The notes under the pieces are model-generated. The model saw nothing but the letters and a program-made list of their open reading frames with translations, was not told the origin of the DNA and made no database searches. From NCBI GenBank assembly GCA_013398055.1, contig VZRS01001707.1, positions 570,518 to 634,517 on the forward strand: a stretch of DNA of 64,000 bases, written 5' to 3'. Of the stretch, positions 13,444 through 25,000 are shown piece after piece; position 1 is the stretch's first letter; each line of letters begins with the position of its first letter. The position numbers were made by a program, and so were the translations under genes. Origin of the DNA: Ifrita kowaldi (lineage: Eukaryota > Chordata > Aves > Passeriformes > Cinclosomatidae).

Positions 13444-14133
13444 GTAACATCAGCAGCACTATTTCCATGTAGTTATCAAGTTTCCTTCCCAGTAACAAAC
13501 ATAGCTAAGGATAAACTGCTCTGTGAGGACACATTTAAAAGGCAGCCTAAGGTATAATCAACACTTCAGAAAGCCATTTGCTTGTTCTGTCACATGAAAT
13601 CTAATGCCAGGTCATTTTCCTCCTACACTCTGTTGGAGAGAAGATGGATTTAAATTAGTTTTTCAGTTTAATAATTGAGGGAATGAAAAAAAAAATAGAG
13701 AGGGGGAAACATTGCCCTACTTTAAGAAAATAATTGAAGCAAACCTGTTATGTCTCAGCAAAGCTGTTGATCCTGCTAAGTGAGTCATTGTTGCTGACTT
13801 TGCCAGTTTTTCCTACAGACACCACCGGAAAAAGAGAGACCCAAAGCTGAGAGATGAAATAAAGCCAGAGCAAAAATAGAATATTTTTTTTTTTTTAAAA
13901 AGTGGATAAGGAAGCAGGCAAAAGTGAAAATTTAATTTACTGCTCAAAGGATACCGAGCAAAATGTGCCTTGAAGAGTTATCACCAGAGAAAACCATCTT
14001 AAATATTTTTGGTTCAGGGGGAAATTCACATCCCAAATAGGACACAGCAAACCAGTCAACAACAGGGACAGGTTTTGAAGTGAAGGGTTTGTATAGCTCA
14101 GGTGGTGGTTGTTATCTCCTGTGATTCATTTGC

Positions 14134-14161
14134 AGCCAGTCTACTTCATGATAGACTGGCT
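14134..14161. other. Perfect 10-bp inverted repeat with 8-base loop
   Basis: AGCCAGTCTA (14134-14143), loop CTTCATGA, TAGACTGGCT (14152-14161). It lies in the intron between CFAP97D2-like blocks 2 and 3. No known element is recognised. Confidence 0.9.
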
Positions 14162-15286
14162 ACTCACCAGGCCCTAAAGTGTCTCCAGACAGGAAATGCT
14201 GCTCAGATGAAATGACCTGGGTAGAACTCACTACACATCACTGTCATGAATATCCTGACATTTGCACAGTTCCTATATCTGAAGCAGAGCTGGTCATGGC
14301 CACATCATGAAAATCCACATCATAGCACTTACAGCTTGTCACTAGTGAATAATATCCAGATCTGTGCAGGCATCAACAAATATCAGTTAATTCCACTGCT
14401 GAAGCTGTGATTCCAGAATATACAGACGGAGAAGAGCATCCTGCTCCTTTCCATTCCTTCTCTCTGTTCATGATTCAAGTGGCAAATTCCTGTTCTTTTC
14501 TTTGGATTAACTCTGGTTTTCACCAAACCTCTCCATGAGCTAATTAAACTTGTGACAGCAGCAGAAAATTAACCCAACAAAGCCAAACAAACCTGGATGG
14601 TTTTTCTGCCACTTTCTGCAAAGTCATGAATTCCAGGGCTGTTGCGAGGGATGGAGAAGACCACACAGTGGGAGCAGTGGGGAGATGAGAAGAGGAAGGA
14701 AAAGTGCAAATGCTTTGCTTTTTTGGTGGCAGGAGACTGCTATGAGATCAACTCAGCTGCCTGGAAAATTGCAGTCTAAGAAATCATAGAAAGTTTCCAA
14801 GGCATTTGAGGCAGTAGGTTTATCTCCACTATCTTCATGCTTCTCAACTCAGTATATCAGATTTGTACACAAAATAAACTTATAAACCAAAGCAGCTGGA
14901 ATCGATGGTTAAGCATCTCAAACACCAGCCGTGCCCTCAGCTACAGTACTGCACTACTGCAATTCCAAGACTGGAGGGTTGGCATTAATCCTAGATAAAG
15001 CTATAGAATTGTTCGCCTTGTAAAATGTTCCAAAATTCCATATAGGCAGGGGTGTGTTTGGAAGATACTGAACAGAGTCTATCTTCTTCAGAAGGATGAA
15101 AAGATTGGGTTACAAGGGCCAGTTAATGCAGATCAAGAAGGAGCAAGTCCCTGTAGGGGAGGTATAAAATATCAGGCAAAATTCCCCCTAACAGAAGATT
15201 GACAAATATTTCGTATTCTGGGTTCCCAGGCATGGGAACACAAGTGTGAAGAAGCTTGATTCTACTTATATGGTTTTCCCCTCTAG

Positions 15287-15436
15287 TTTAATTGAAAAAA
15301 ACAAAAGCAGGAGCTGTGGAAAGTGAACCAGGAGAATTGTGCCATTCTGGATAGAATTACAAAGTCCCAGCCTCAGTATCAGGTTCAATGATGGCATGAG
15401 GATTGGCAGCAAGCTGAAAAGTACATGGCCAACATT
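15287..15436 (+). pseudogene. CFAP97D2: CFAP97D2-like block 3, frameshift and in-frame stop
   Basis: The acceptor is TTCCCCTCTAG and the donor is ATT followed by GTGAGC. With the two bases carried from block 2 it starts Ser-Leu as in the family (KSLN), but 21 bases instead of the expected 22 separate the acceptor from the QEL codons, and the shortage is beside an A7 run (15295-15301). The frame then reads QELWKVNQENCAILDRITK, SQPQYQVQ, TGA (15389-15391), WHEDWQQAEKYMANI. Similarity continues through the stop, so the TGA is a nonsense change and not a natural end. Confidence 0.72.
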
Positions 15437-18400
15437 GTGAGCTGTCCTCGTGGGCAGTGTAAATCACAGAGCCCAAAGGCAGCCCTGAGCTTCTGTTCTT
15501 CCCTTCACAGTTATTTCTGGATGGGAACTGCTCATAGAGCACATTTCACTGCACTTTTGTGCTGGGGATTAACTGCACATGGCAGCCAGCTACACAATTA
15601 ACAGCCTTTCACTTAATGCAGCCACTCTTATCAAATGAATCCCAGAGCGCTCTTCAGACTATATTAGGTGATTTGTAACTGCTGTAGTTTCTACAATCAG
15701 GCTGTGCACCATGGAGAGATGGCGCTCTCAGAAATAATCTCAAAATAATTCAAAAAACCAGAAGCAATTGCTTGCCAGTTCCCTGAGAGAAAAAGCCAGA
15801 CACTGCAACAACATTTAAGGTAACCAGAAGGGCACATGCATTGAGGGCTCCAAAATCTACACTGGTAAAGTAACCAGGTTCTTATTTTCATCAGTAACAG
15901 AGGTAAAGAAAATCAGCAACAAAAGGGCTATAAGAGGTTTCAGCAAGCTTTTCCAGAGAAAGAAAATTAATTGTCTTTTGCTTTTCCATGTCCATCTTAG
16001 TGGGCTTGAAGCCCTCTAAGTCAGAAATTCCCAACTTTCCTCCCACACAAACCAGAGGGAAGCTGCAGCACTACCCATCAAGCAGGGAGGTGGCCTCAGC
16101 TCTGCCTTTACCCATCCTCCCTATTGCCTTGGTCATGTGCCTTGATTTTCAAGGTATGTCCTCTGTCATGTGAGTCTGATTCAATACATATGGTGGTTCA
16201 TACTATCTGTATGTTCACTATATTCACTTCCTTACCCATTACCTCTAGCCTGAGGCCACTGAAATAAATATTTTTGAAGTCAGTACTTTCTGAACACGTG
16301 TAAAAGGATTTTCAAAGGTGTAGCTCATCAAAATCTGCCCGAGTCTTTGGAGGACAATAAATGGTATTTCTTCCACCCCAGGACTATCCTTTTGTCAAAT
16401 CTTTGGTCCCAGTTCTAATTCCGGAGGGCTTGTTCAGGAAAGGCAAAGCTCTCAAAAGAAAAAGAAATAAAACTTGTGGAACCGAAAACAAAATCTACCC
16501 CAACTTCTGTCTGGAGACAGTTCTGGAATACAGCTATATTGGTTTTCCTAAAGCTTCCCAAAACTGTTTAATCAGAGGCAGAATGCAAGAATAGAAAGCT
16601 TCAACCCAAACAGTTAAGACTTGACCAAGAAACTTGCAATTAAAAGAGAGGCTTCTACAACGAAAAACACGAGGCAGCTTTAATCGCTGTGGAGGCAACA
16701 TTACAAACCAAATAATTACATAAAAAGTCGTAAGGTTGTAAAGCCAGGTGCTTCATAGTCAGAAAGCACCAAAATATGGAAAAGTAAATATATACTGCAG
16801 CCTTCACCACATCAGCTGCTAAGTCTGTGCTCTGTAATTAACAGATACTAGAACATCTGTGAGAAGTAGTCATTAGAAAACACCTTTTTCCACTCACCAT
16901 TTCAGAAATGGTTGAGCCATTTTGAAGGACATTTGTCTTTTGACAAATAAGCAAACTTGATGCAGACACCTGCTGCAAACCTCTTTATCACCAGGGGAAA
17001 TTCAGTGAAGTTACACATGAAAATAGGATCAGTGGAAGTATTTGGCAAGATCTGCCATAACTTGTGCTACTCTATGATCCCTCTGTGATTTTATAGTTCA
17101 CCTGACACGAGTCCACAGACAAACTTTAATGAAGTACAAGTCATACCACTTCTTGTCAAGTATTTTTCTACTTTCTGTCTGTTGCAATTGAAAACTTTTT
17201 ACTAGTCACATGTATGCTCAAACAGCAGGAAAAAGTGAGAATCCTTTTTACAAAAGGACATTCTTTACCAATCCTAACTGAAGAAAGAATTTATCTGCAC
17301 CAGCCTTTCCACTGGCCTGACTGATGGAAATTGTTCTGACTCTAGTGGCTCAGGCAGTTCTCATGAACGACAGAAAAGGAGAATTCCCTTTCTTTCCTCT
17401 GAAAGAGGACAACAGCTGTATCACCAGCAAGCACTTGTCAGCTTTCTTTGCTAACCAAGCTTTGGAGTCAAGAGAATAATAGTGAAAATAAGCCATATAA
17501 GGTTAGTAAATCAAGGCACTGACAGGTTTTTTATTTTACATATATTAATATTGATTTCTCTTTTCTGTCAGGAAGAACAATTTAAAAAACAGACATCAAA
17601 ATGAGATGCGGGAAAAAAGAGAAAAACAGCTGAAACAAGAATGTGTGAAAAGTAAGATGAAGGAAAAAGAAAGATCATGTTCATCATGGAAAGTGAAAGA
17701 ACAACTAGAACAACACAGGGTTCCAGAAATAGCATTATTCCAGTAGTCTCCTGTGAAAGCAATTTAGGAAGTAGCAAAGAATTCTTACTCCCTCTTGGAT
17801 AATGATGGCATTTGGACATTTTACTTTCCTCAGCCTTTCTGCTTTGCCCTCATTCTGAAAGTCAGTCCTTTCCTGGCATAGTGAACCAGCAGAACAGGGG
17901 TCACAAGCTCATTTTGTGATTGCAATCCTGTGCACCAGCATATTTTGAATTCTGTAGTTTAAGTTAAAATATTGCTGTTCCTATGCAAACGATAACTTCC
18001 TGCATCAAAATAATGGAGTTGTGAGGCTACTAACCTTTTCAACTATGCAGCTAAACTTAGCAAAATTCGTAACAGAGCTCTAGAATTAGCTGGAGTGCCT
18101 TGGACAATCAGATGGAAGAATTCATATAGTTTATGATACTAGGGGGCTAAGTATTCTGTAAGAGTGTAGATATTAAAGGCACTATGTCTTCAGTGTAGTG
18201 AAAAAAAAGTGAAGCAAAATGACATAAAAGCCATTTCCCTTTCAATTCCCAACAAAATTCCTTGGAGATTATAACAGCTAGTAAGGAAGAAGCCTAACTG
18301 GGAAAATGACTGTAAGCCAGCAACTGTAGCATAACTAATTGATCTGATTACAATTTGGACTTTTTTCCCCATGACAATTTTCATCTAAGTATCCAAGGTC

Positions 18401-19154
18401 TCTCCAGCAAGGACCCAGTGAGTTGACATCAAATACTTCAGAGTGAGGTTTTTGGAAAATCTTCAGAGGCTCCGAAGCCCCTGAGCCATTTGCCATGAAT
18501 GAGGGAGAATTCTTAATAGACCAATGCCCTCCCACTGCAGCAGCACTTTCTTCTTTACTCATGATTTCATGCAATTTTTTGGGTCTGACACAGTAATTGC
18601 ATACACAGAGTGAAAATACTGAAAATACATAAAATTTGTTTCTAGCTTCCCTTTTAATAGGATTTAGCAGCTTGAAACAAGGAGAAAGCCCCACATGACT
18701 GATCAACTCTTTGCATGTTATAATCTACCACTCTGTTACACCACCATTTATCTATGGTTCAGGGGGCAGACATTTCTGTTCTGAAGCACATATTCTGTAT
18801 CATTTACTTTTAATTACACTCCTTCAAAAGAAAATGTGTATTAAAATCACAAATTATCTTAGCATAATCAAGCAGGGTAGCAGCAATTCTCTCAGAAGGG
18901 TTATCAGTTGCAAACAAGACTTAAGCCAGTATCAGCTCTTCCTTTGTTTAACATAGAATTTCAGCTGCAGTCATGTTGGAGGCTGCACTTGGACACGCTT
19001 TCTAAGGTATTTTCTACTTTCTCATTTGCAATATGGATCAGTGGATAATGTTTGAGATGCTGAAGATGAAAGCTTATTTTCTGAAAGACAGAAACTCTTA
19101 ACACACAAGACCATGACTTTTTAGTACTGAACTAAGAGTCGAAATACCATCTAC
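15437..19154. other. No gene recognised
   Basis: Downstream of the CFAP97D2-like blocks. A charged open frame at 17572-17745 behind a good acceptor-like site is the only item of note, and it is not recognised. No repeat family could be named. Confidence 0.6.
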
Positions 19155-19160
19155 CATAAC

Positions 19161-19790
19161 TGTGGGACTCCCCCGCAGGGAGGGAGGCCCGAGACTCCTG
19201 GCCAGAAAGTTGAAAAGACAAGAGGAGGCCTTTGGTTCTTTGCTTCAGATAGTTGTTTTAATTAGTGTTATCAGAGAAACAGAGTGCTGGACACAGCACC
19301 CTGCAGAGAGTTCAAAAGATGGGTGCCGAAAGAGAGCTTATCACAAATTCTTGGCCCTTTTAAAGGTAAATGACCCAATAGAAGTTTGAAACGAAACATA
19401 TTTTCACTTTTCTGCCAATGCCCAACAAACCCAGCTCCTGCGTGGACAGGAACTGCGGAATTTTTCATTCAATCATTCCAAATCACTTCTGCCGCAAGAT
19501 ATGGAGGTATAGAAGAAGAAGAAGCCCTGGAGAACAACAACTGTCCTCCATCTTGGCATTTTTAGCTTTTATCTATTTACTACATAAACAACCCCAAAAC
19601 CTCTAAATTCTTCACCTTGTGACACCACTACAAACTATTCTATCATCTGGTTCAAACCTTTCTAGATTCAAACTCTTCCCAGAGTGTTGGCAATTTTTTC
19701 CATGGACAGAGGTCAAAATAAGTGCCGTCCAGGGGGGATAAATGCTTTAAAACAGGCAGGACAATATCTCCTGCACTTTGGGTACCAACA
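19161..19790 (-). mobile_element. Probable solo LTR of an endogenous retrovirus
   Basis: About 630 bp beginning TGTGGGAC and ending CCAACA on the plus strand. It is flanked by a perfect 6-bp direct repeat, CATAAC, at 19155-19160 and 19791-19796. Reading the end as ...CACA at 19792 would give TGTG..CACA ends with a 4-bp duplication (TAAC). On the minus strand a TTTAAAAG box is followed by ATTAAA and a short stretch to the end, the order expected of U3-R-U5, so I assign minus orientation. No internal gag, pol or env is present between the flanking repeats. Confidence 0.7.
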
Positions 19791-21763
19791 CATAACCACC
19801 GCCTTACAGTACTTCAGTGACTGCCACACAACTGCAATCTCCTGGCTTCTGAAAATCAGCAGTTTCCCAGGGCAGGATCCCCAAACCTACCAAACCAGAG
19901 AGAAAAGCTTCACCATACCTAAGTGCCTGGGCCAAGAAGGTGAAAGGATTCTTGTTTGCCCAAAGCAATAGTGGGACTGGTCCAATGTGCTACAGCAACA
20001 CACATCCTAGAGTGCACTGACTATGTCCAGACCCTGTGTGGAGGGGGTGACCGCCATGCAGTGGTCAACCACAGAGCTCCATGGCTGCATGGAGGTCATC
20101 TCAAGCCACCAGCCATGATGGGAAAGTGCCAGGACAGACAAACTCAGCTTCTGTTGTGCACCTCTGTTACAGCAATCACATTGGGCAAGCACATATCAAT
20201 TGTTTCCTTCAGCAGTAGCTCATGTCTAAAAGAAAGATTATGAACCCTTTAAACAAGAGCCAGAAAGTAATTTAATGAACCAAAACTTCCTTCGCTATCA
20301 GAAGGAACATGACAACTTGGCTTTAGTAGCAACTCTATTTTTTAATGAAAATGTCCTATGCCCTTATGGCTGAACTCAAACACCCTGGAAGTCCCCTGCT
20401 TCACGTGGTTCTAGGTTGGATCATCAGGGCACACTGTAAGGGGCCATCTATCCTTAACAAGTTACATCATCAAACCCAAAAATCTCTTATTTCCTTTTCT
20501 TCTTTAAAAGCTTCAGTTTGGGATAATAATAACCTAAAACACTTGACCAAACGCTGCTTCCCTTATAATTAAGTAGAAATCTTACTCTCTTCAAATCCCT
20601 GGCTCCAAAGTTAAAACACTTTGCTACTGAAGCACTGGTATGATTACAAACTAAATACTTGAAACAAAAGAGAACTAAAGTACCACTTATAAAAAAGAAT
20701 GTTAAGAGTTACAGGAAATGTTAATCTCGGGGTCAAGTTCTGCTTTCATTTTCACTACTGTAAATCCAGGCTAGCAGCCTTATCTTCACTGCAATTGCTG
20801 TGGATGTTATAGCCTCACATTAAGAAACCATGTCAAAAAAACCCTCATTAACTCATTTTGAAGTTTTAAAGGCATCTGGACTGAGATTAACTACCAGCTC
20901 ACTGACATGGGAAACACGAGGTCACTCTTGCCCTTTAACTCCAATGCTTGTGCCTCTCTTCCATTCTTTGCCTTATACTTGTGCTCTTTAAATTCTGAGC
21001 AAGGTCGACTGCAAGAGAAAAAGCTTTTTTTTTTTTTTTAATGAAAGGAGAATAGTTTTCCAGTGGGTTAATTAGTTGAATCAGTTCATTGAAGATGAAT
21101 TTAAGACTAAGCAAGAAAGGAAGGAAGAAGTAAAGACACATATTCCTTTGGTACAGTAGAAAAACATTTACTCACTGCCTGGCAGTATTCAACACCAAAA
21201 TAGCTCTCCTAAGGGTTTATAGAAACACATGAAATCCAGTAAAGTAGTTGCAACTCAATAATCCATGCTGGTTACCACGGAAAAGATATGAATATAGACA
21301 CAATAAAGGTTTGTCCAAGTTAGGAATGACTAATCTGGTATTCACACACACACACACCCCTTTAAACTGGACAAACACCAAGTATGAGTGTATTTATTTC
21401 ATTACTTCTTCATATTTACCACAATAAAAGGAATATTACTTAAATATTCCCATTTTTTTAAAAGAATTTTTATGATTTCAGGATAAAACTGTTCACCTGG
21501 ATTTCCAGGTCCTGAATTTAAGCAAGAACAGTGAGTTGAAACCACATTGCCTGCAGTTTAAAAAAATTGAGTCAGGCCTTCTAAAAATGTTGCACTTGTA
21601 TTATTGCATTAAAAGTTGTGAAAATGAAATATGAATTGTGATTACTTTTAGTTGCTTTCTAGTTACAGAACATGCAGAGTCTGTGTTTACATGTTTTCCT
21701 TTCTTCTTGCGAAGTTAAGAAACCTTCATTTGAAATTTTCAGTTGATGCAGCAGAAGGAACAC

Positions 21764-21790
21764 AAAAAAAAAAAAAGAGAGAGAGAGAGA
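21764..21790. repeat. A-run followed by (GA)n
   Basis: About 13 A residues followed by seven GA units. A compound microsatellite. Confidence 0.9.
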
Positions 21791-21828
21791 TACCACAAAA
21801 GTTGTGATAAACTGTAACAGTGAGGATC

Positions 21829-22059
21829 TTCTAGATTAGATAGCAGGAAAAAATTCTTTACTGTGAGGGTGGTGAGGCACTGGAACAGCTTGCCTAGAGA
21901 AAATCTGGATGCCCCATCCCTAGAAGTGTTTACAGCCAGGTTGGATGGAGCTCAGAGCAATCAGATCTAGTGAAAAGTGTCCCTGTCCACGTCAGGGGAG
22001 TTAGAACCAGACAATCTTTAAGGTCCCTCTCAACCCAAACCATTCTATGATTCTATGAT
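21829..22059 (+). mobile_element. CR1 LINE 3' fragment
   Basis: Contains TTTACTGTGAGGGTGGTGAG, a GGATGCCCCATCCCT block and the terminal ATTCTATGATTCTATGAT. It is 5'-truncated, as is usual for CR1. Confidence 0.92.
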
Positions 22060-25000
22060 CTTTGTTCCTTTCCAACACTCATGTTTGATTCCACTCTAAC
22101 TTCACTGAAATTACCTCAACCGGTCTATGTTTTCAATGTGTTTCTAAAAATAAATGGTAATGTTTATTTAAGAAGGGATGTAGGATTTAACTTGAATGTA
22201 TTGAAAACTTGCATCAGCACAAAAGAAGAGCAAAAAAAACACCAGTGTCATGCAGCAACAAGCAGAGGTTACCAGGACAGAGTACAGCATGATAGTTCAT
22301 TAAAATCTGTGGTTTGATCTGCCCCTTCAGTATTAAAATAGTTTCATCCCACCATACAGCCTGCTGTGAAGGATGGAAATACTTTCACTCAGAGTTGAGG
22401 AACTCTGGCATAAAGTTTACTGTCACATTAATCAGAAGGTCATATTTGCACCTGACACCATTCTCACTATTTGCATTTCAAGACAAGCCAACTAGGTCAC
22501 CAAGCAAATCAGCTCAAGTGTAAGAAAAATTTAAACCATTCTCTTAAGTATAACAGTTATTCCACAGTCCTCAGCCACGACCACAAATTCAAGCACATTT
22601 ACTTAAGACTGGACACAGATAACCAGAGTTAGAGGTCCAGGTTCACAAGTCAGTTAGAGGTTGGTGCCCGAAATATCACGTGGGGATGTCACTTCCTTGC
22701 CAACAAGAGGTGCAGATATTCTTTTGCTCTTCTACAGCTGAAAAGCCAGAGTCTGAACAAACATATGAACCACAATGTGTGGAAGCACTAGAGTTTGTTG
22801 GGCTACAGGAAGGCACTGTGTAATTTGTCATCCCGAAGTTCTGTTACTGCTCTCCAATTTACAAGCTCATTTCTACTGGGACTTCAGGAGCAGTAACTAT
22901 TAAACCATACCTGGGGGAAGATATGGCACATCAGGAGAAAGAACATTCCCATGGTGGGAAACAAAGGGCATACAGGAAGGAAGGTGGAGACGTGATGGTT
23001 GATGTGCTACTGTGTCAGAGGGGCAGGTAATGAAAAACACCCATGCCTGCTGTTATTGCAGCCCTCAAACATCGTTTCTAGCTGGAGCAGCCAAAGAAAA
23101 GTTAAATGAGGAAGGAAAACTGAAATGGAACATCCTGGTCACCTCCACATCCGCCATCATCCTCTGTTTCCTTCTTAACCAAATATAACCCAGATTTGTT
23201 TCACTCTCATATTTTCTTTCAAATCAGCAGATTCTTTATTTTTTTAATTAAAGCAAAGCTTGTTAGAGCCGTAGGAAAGCACACAAGCTCAAGCACAAGG
23301 ATAATGGTTGCAGTCTATATGTGTATGTAGAAGTGATACACTACCACCTCCTAGCAACACCCTTGTCTGAAAATAAGAGCAAAGGGAGTTAATACTACAA
23401 AAACCATAGGAAAGTAATAATTTTCTTATGTATTTAAATAATGCTGAAATAGTTCTTCAGCCTATAGAAGCTTGACATTTACATGCACTGTTAAAGGAAT
23501 AGAAGAAAATCCTTGTTTGGTGTGAACAGAGATGCAACTTGTGAAGTGAATCACAGCTACCTTTCTGCAGTGTTCTCTTTCAATATTTTTTGAGACTGTT
23601 AATAACCTGACAAAAGGAATTCAGCCACAGATGAGAAAGATTTTTTGCTGTTTCTTACCTATTTCTTTGTTGCTCATGACCAAAAGAAAATTAATTTTAC
23701 ATTCTGCATCAACCAGCAGATTTTGAGTCTCATTTCAATTTTAAAACTCACAGTCCTCTTCATGAATTAAATATGGCATCTAGTAATACAATCACTACAG
23801 TAAGGCTGGAATTTTAGTTCCAATAGTGCACTGATTAAACTATGCCCTCAGGAGTTTCAGCTTTCAGCATGACAAAGGTTGCTTTGATTATCCCACGCCA
23901 GCATTATCTATGTGTAAGGGCTTAAGTCCAGTGCCATGATTTGGGAGGCATGTGGAATCGTGCCTGTCATATATAATCTATACGCATACACACAAATTAA
24001 ATCCCATTGAGCTGGATTCCCCGGTGCCTCCCTGGAGCTCAGCTGGCATAGCTGCACTGAAAATTGGTCCCATTCTCAGGAGACAGACAATCACTTCTTG
24101 CCTCTGCCTTCCTGCCCCCAACCTCCAGCTGTCCCTCCTGGGGCCGCTTGCTGCTTCATTTGTGCACTGCCAGCACTTTATTGCGGGAACCACGGCCTCC
24201 AAATTGCTCCTGCCACTTCATTAACACCATCAGAAACAGAAGCATTTGCTGAACAGCATAATATTGGTAATTGGTTTAATTTGGTCTCACCATCTCTGCC
24301 AGGCTTCCATGCAACAGAAGAATGCAGAGCAAACCTGGCCAAGCTCTTTTAACAGCCTACATGGCACAAGTTTCATTTCACTTGTAGGCTCCTTAGCTTG
24401 AAGCTTAGCACAAATTAGAATACATATTAACAGGTTACAGTTATACGTGTGTGCAAGAAAGCACAGCCTTAACCAGGCATAGCTTGCATCTCGCAGAGGA
24501 CATCACACCTTGGATTTTGGGCCAGCTGGTACATAGCAAATGGAGGGCAGTTGTAGCCTGGCCACACTCACATAAATAAGTGTGAAAACACACAAGGAAA
24601 GACAAGCAAAGAGGGTACAAACCCTCAGGAAATGCTGGTTACCCACTAGTCACAGCCCCTGCAGCTTTTCTATTTTCTGTCTTTTGCAGCAGTTCAGTCT
24701 CTCCTTTGCTACACATGTTCTCACAGCCCTGAAAGCTAGCTTCTCGTGTGAAGCTGAAGTGCAAATTACTTCATCTTTGCTGCTGCAAATATGAATAACT
24801 GTGTTTTGCAGTACCAATACATCCTGTATCACACTTCTAGAACATACTAGCAGTCACCAGCTACAGCATTTCAGTATCACACCTACGTCCTAGGCTCGAC
24901 ACAACGTGACTGATAGATTAAACAACATGAAAAGACACACAGATTGGCAGACAGATGAGCTGGCAGACACACAGTGAGGATACAGACCACCTGACTGGTT

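Larger units (their letters stand above)
10821..15436 (+). pseudogene. CFAP97D2: CFAP97D2-like (KIAA1430/CFAP97 domain) gene remnant, probably decayed
   Basis: Three blocks in the right order and orientation encode the CFAP97 domain. Block 1 has an AKPLVD motif and then HLHQNLGKLK, block 2 has ERDNCLLLEKMSCIMR, and block 3 has QELWKVNQENCAILDRITK and WHEDWQQAEKYMANI. From family knowledge these correspond to the A-K-P-x-V-D, KL..E....E..N..L..KM, EL..I..EN..IL.RI and DW...E.Y..N parts of CFAP97D1/D2 proteins, small cilia- and flagella-associated proteins. CFAP97D2 is expected between RASA3 and CDC16, which fits this position 25 kb upstream of CDC16 on the same strand. The reading frame is broken in block 1 (near 10850-10870) and twice in block 3 (a one-base shift near 15295-15301 and TGA at 15389-15391). 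No 5' coding exon was found. I infer a unitary pseudogene; sequencing error could explain part of the damage. Confidence 0.72.

Noticed and set aside
17060..17100. CR1 3' tail suggested by CTCTATGATCCCTCTGTGAT
   Set aside because: No upstream CR1 sequence adjoins it, so the resemblance is too short to support.
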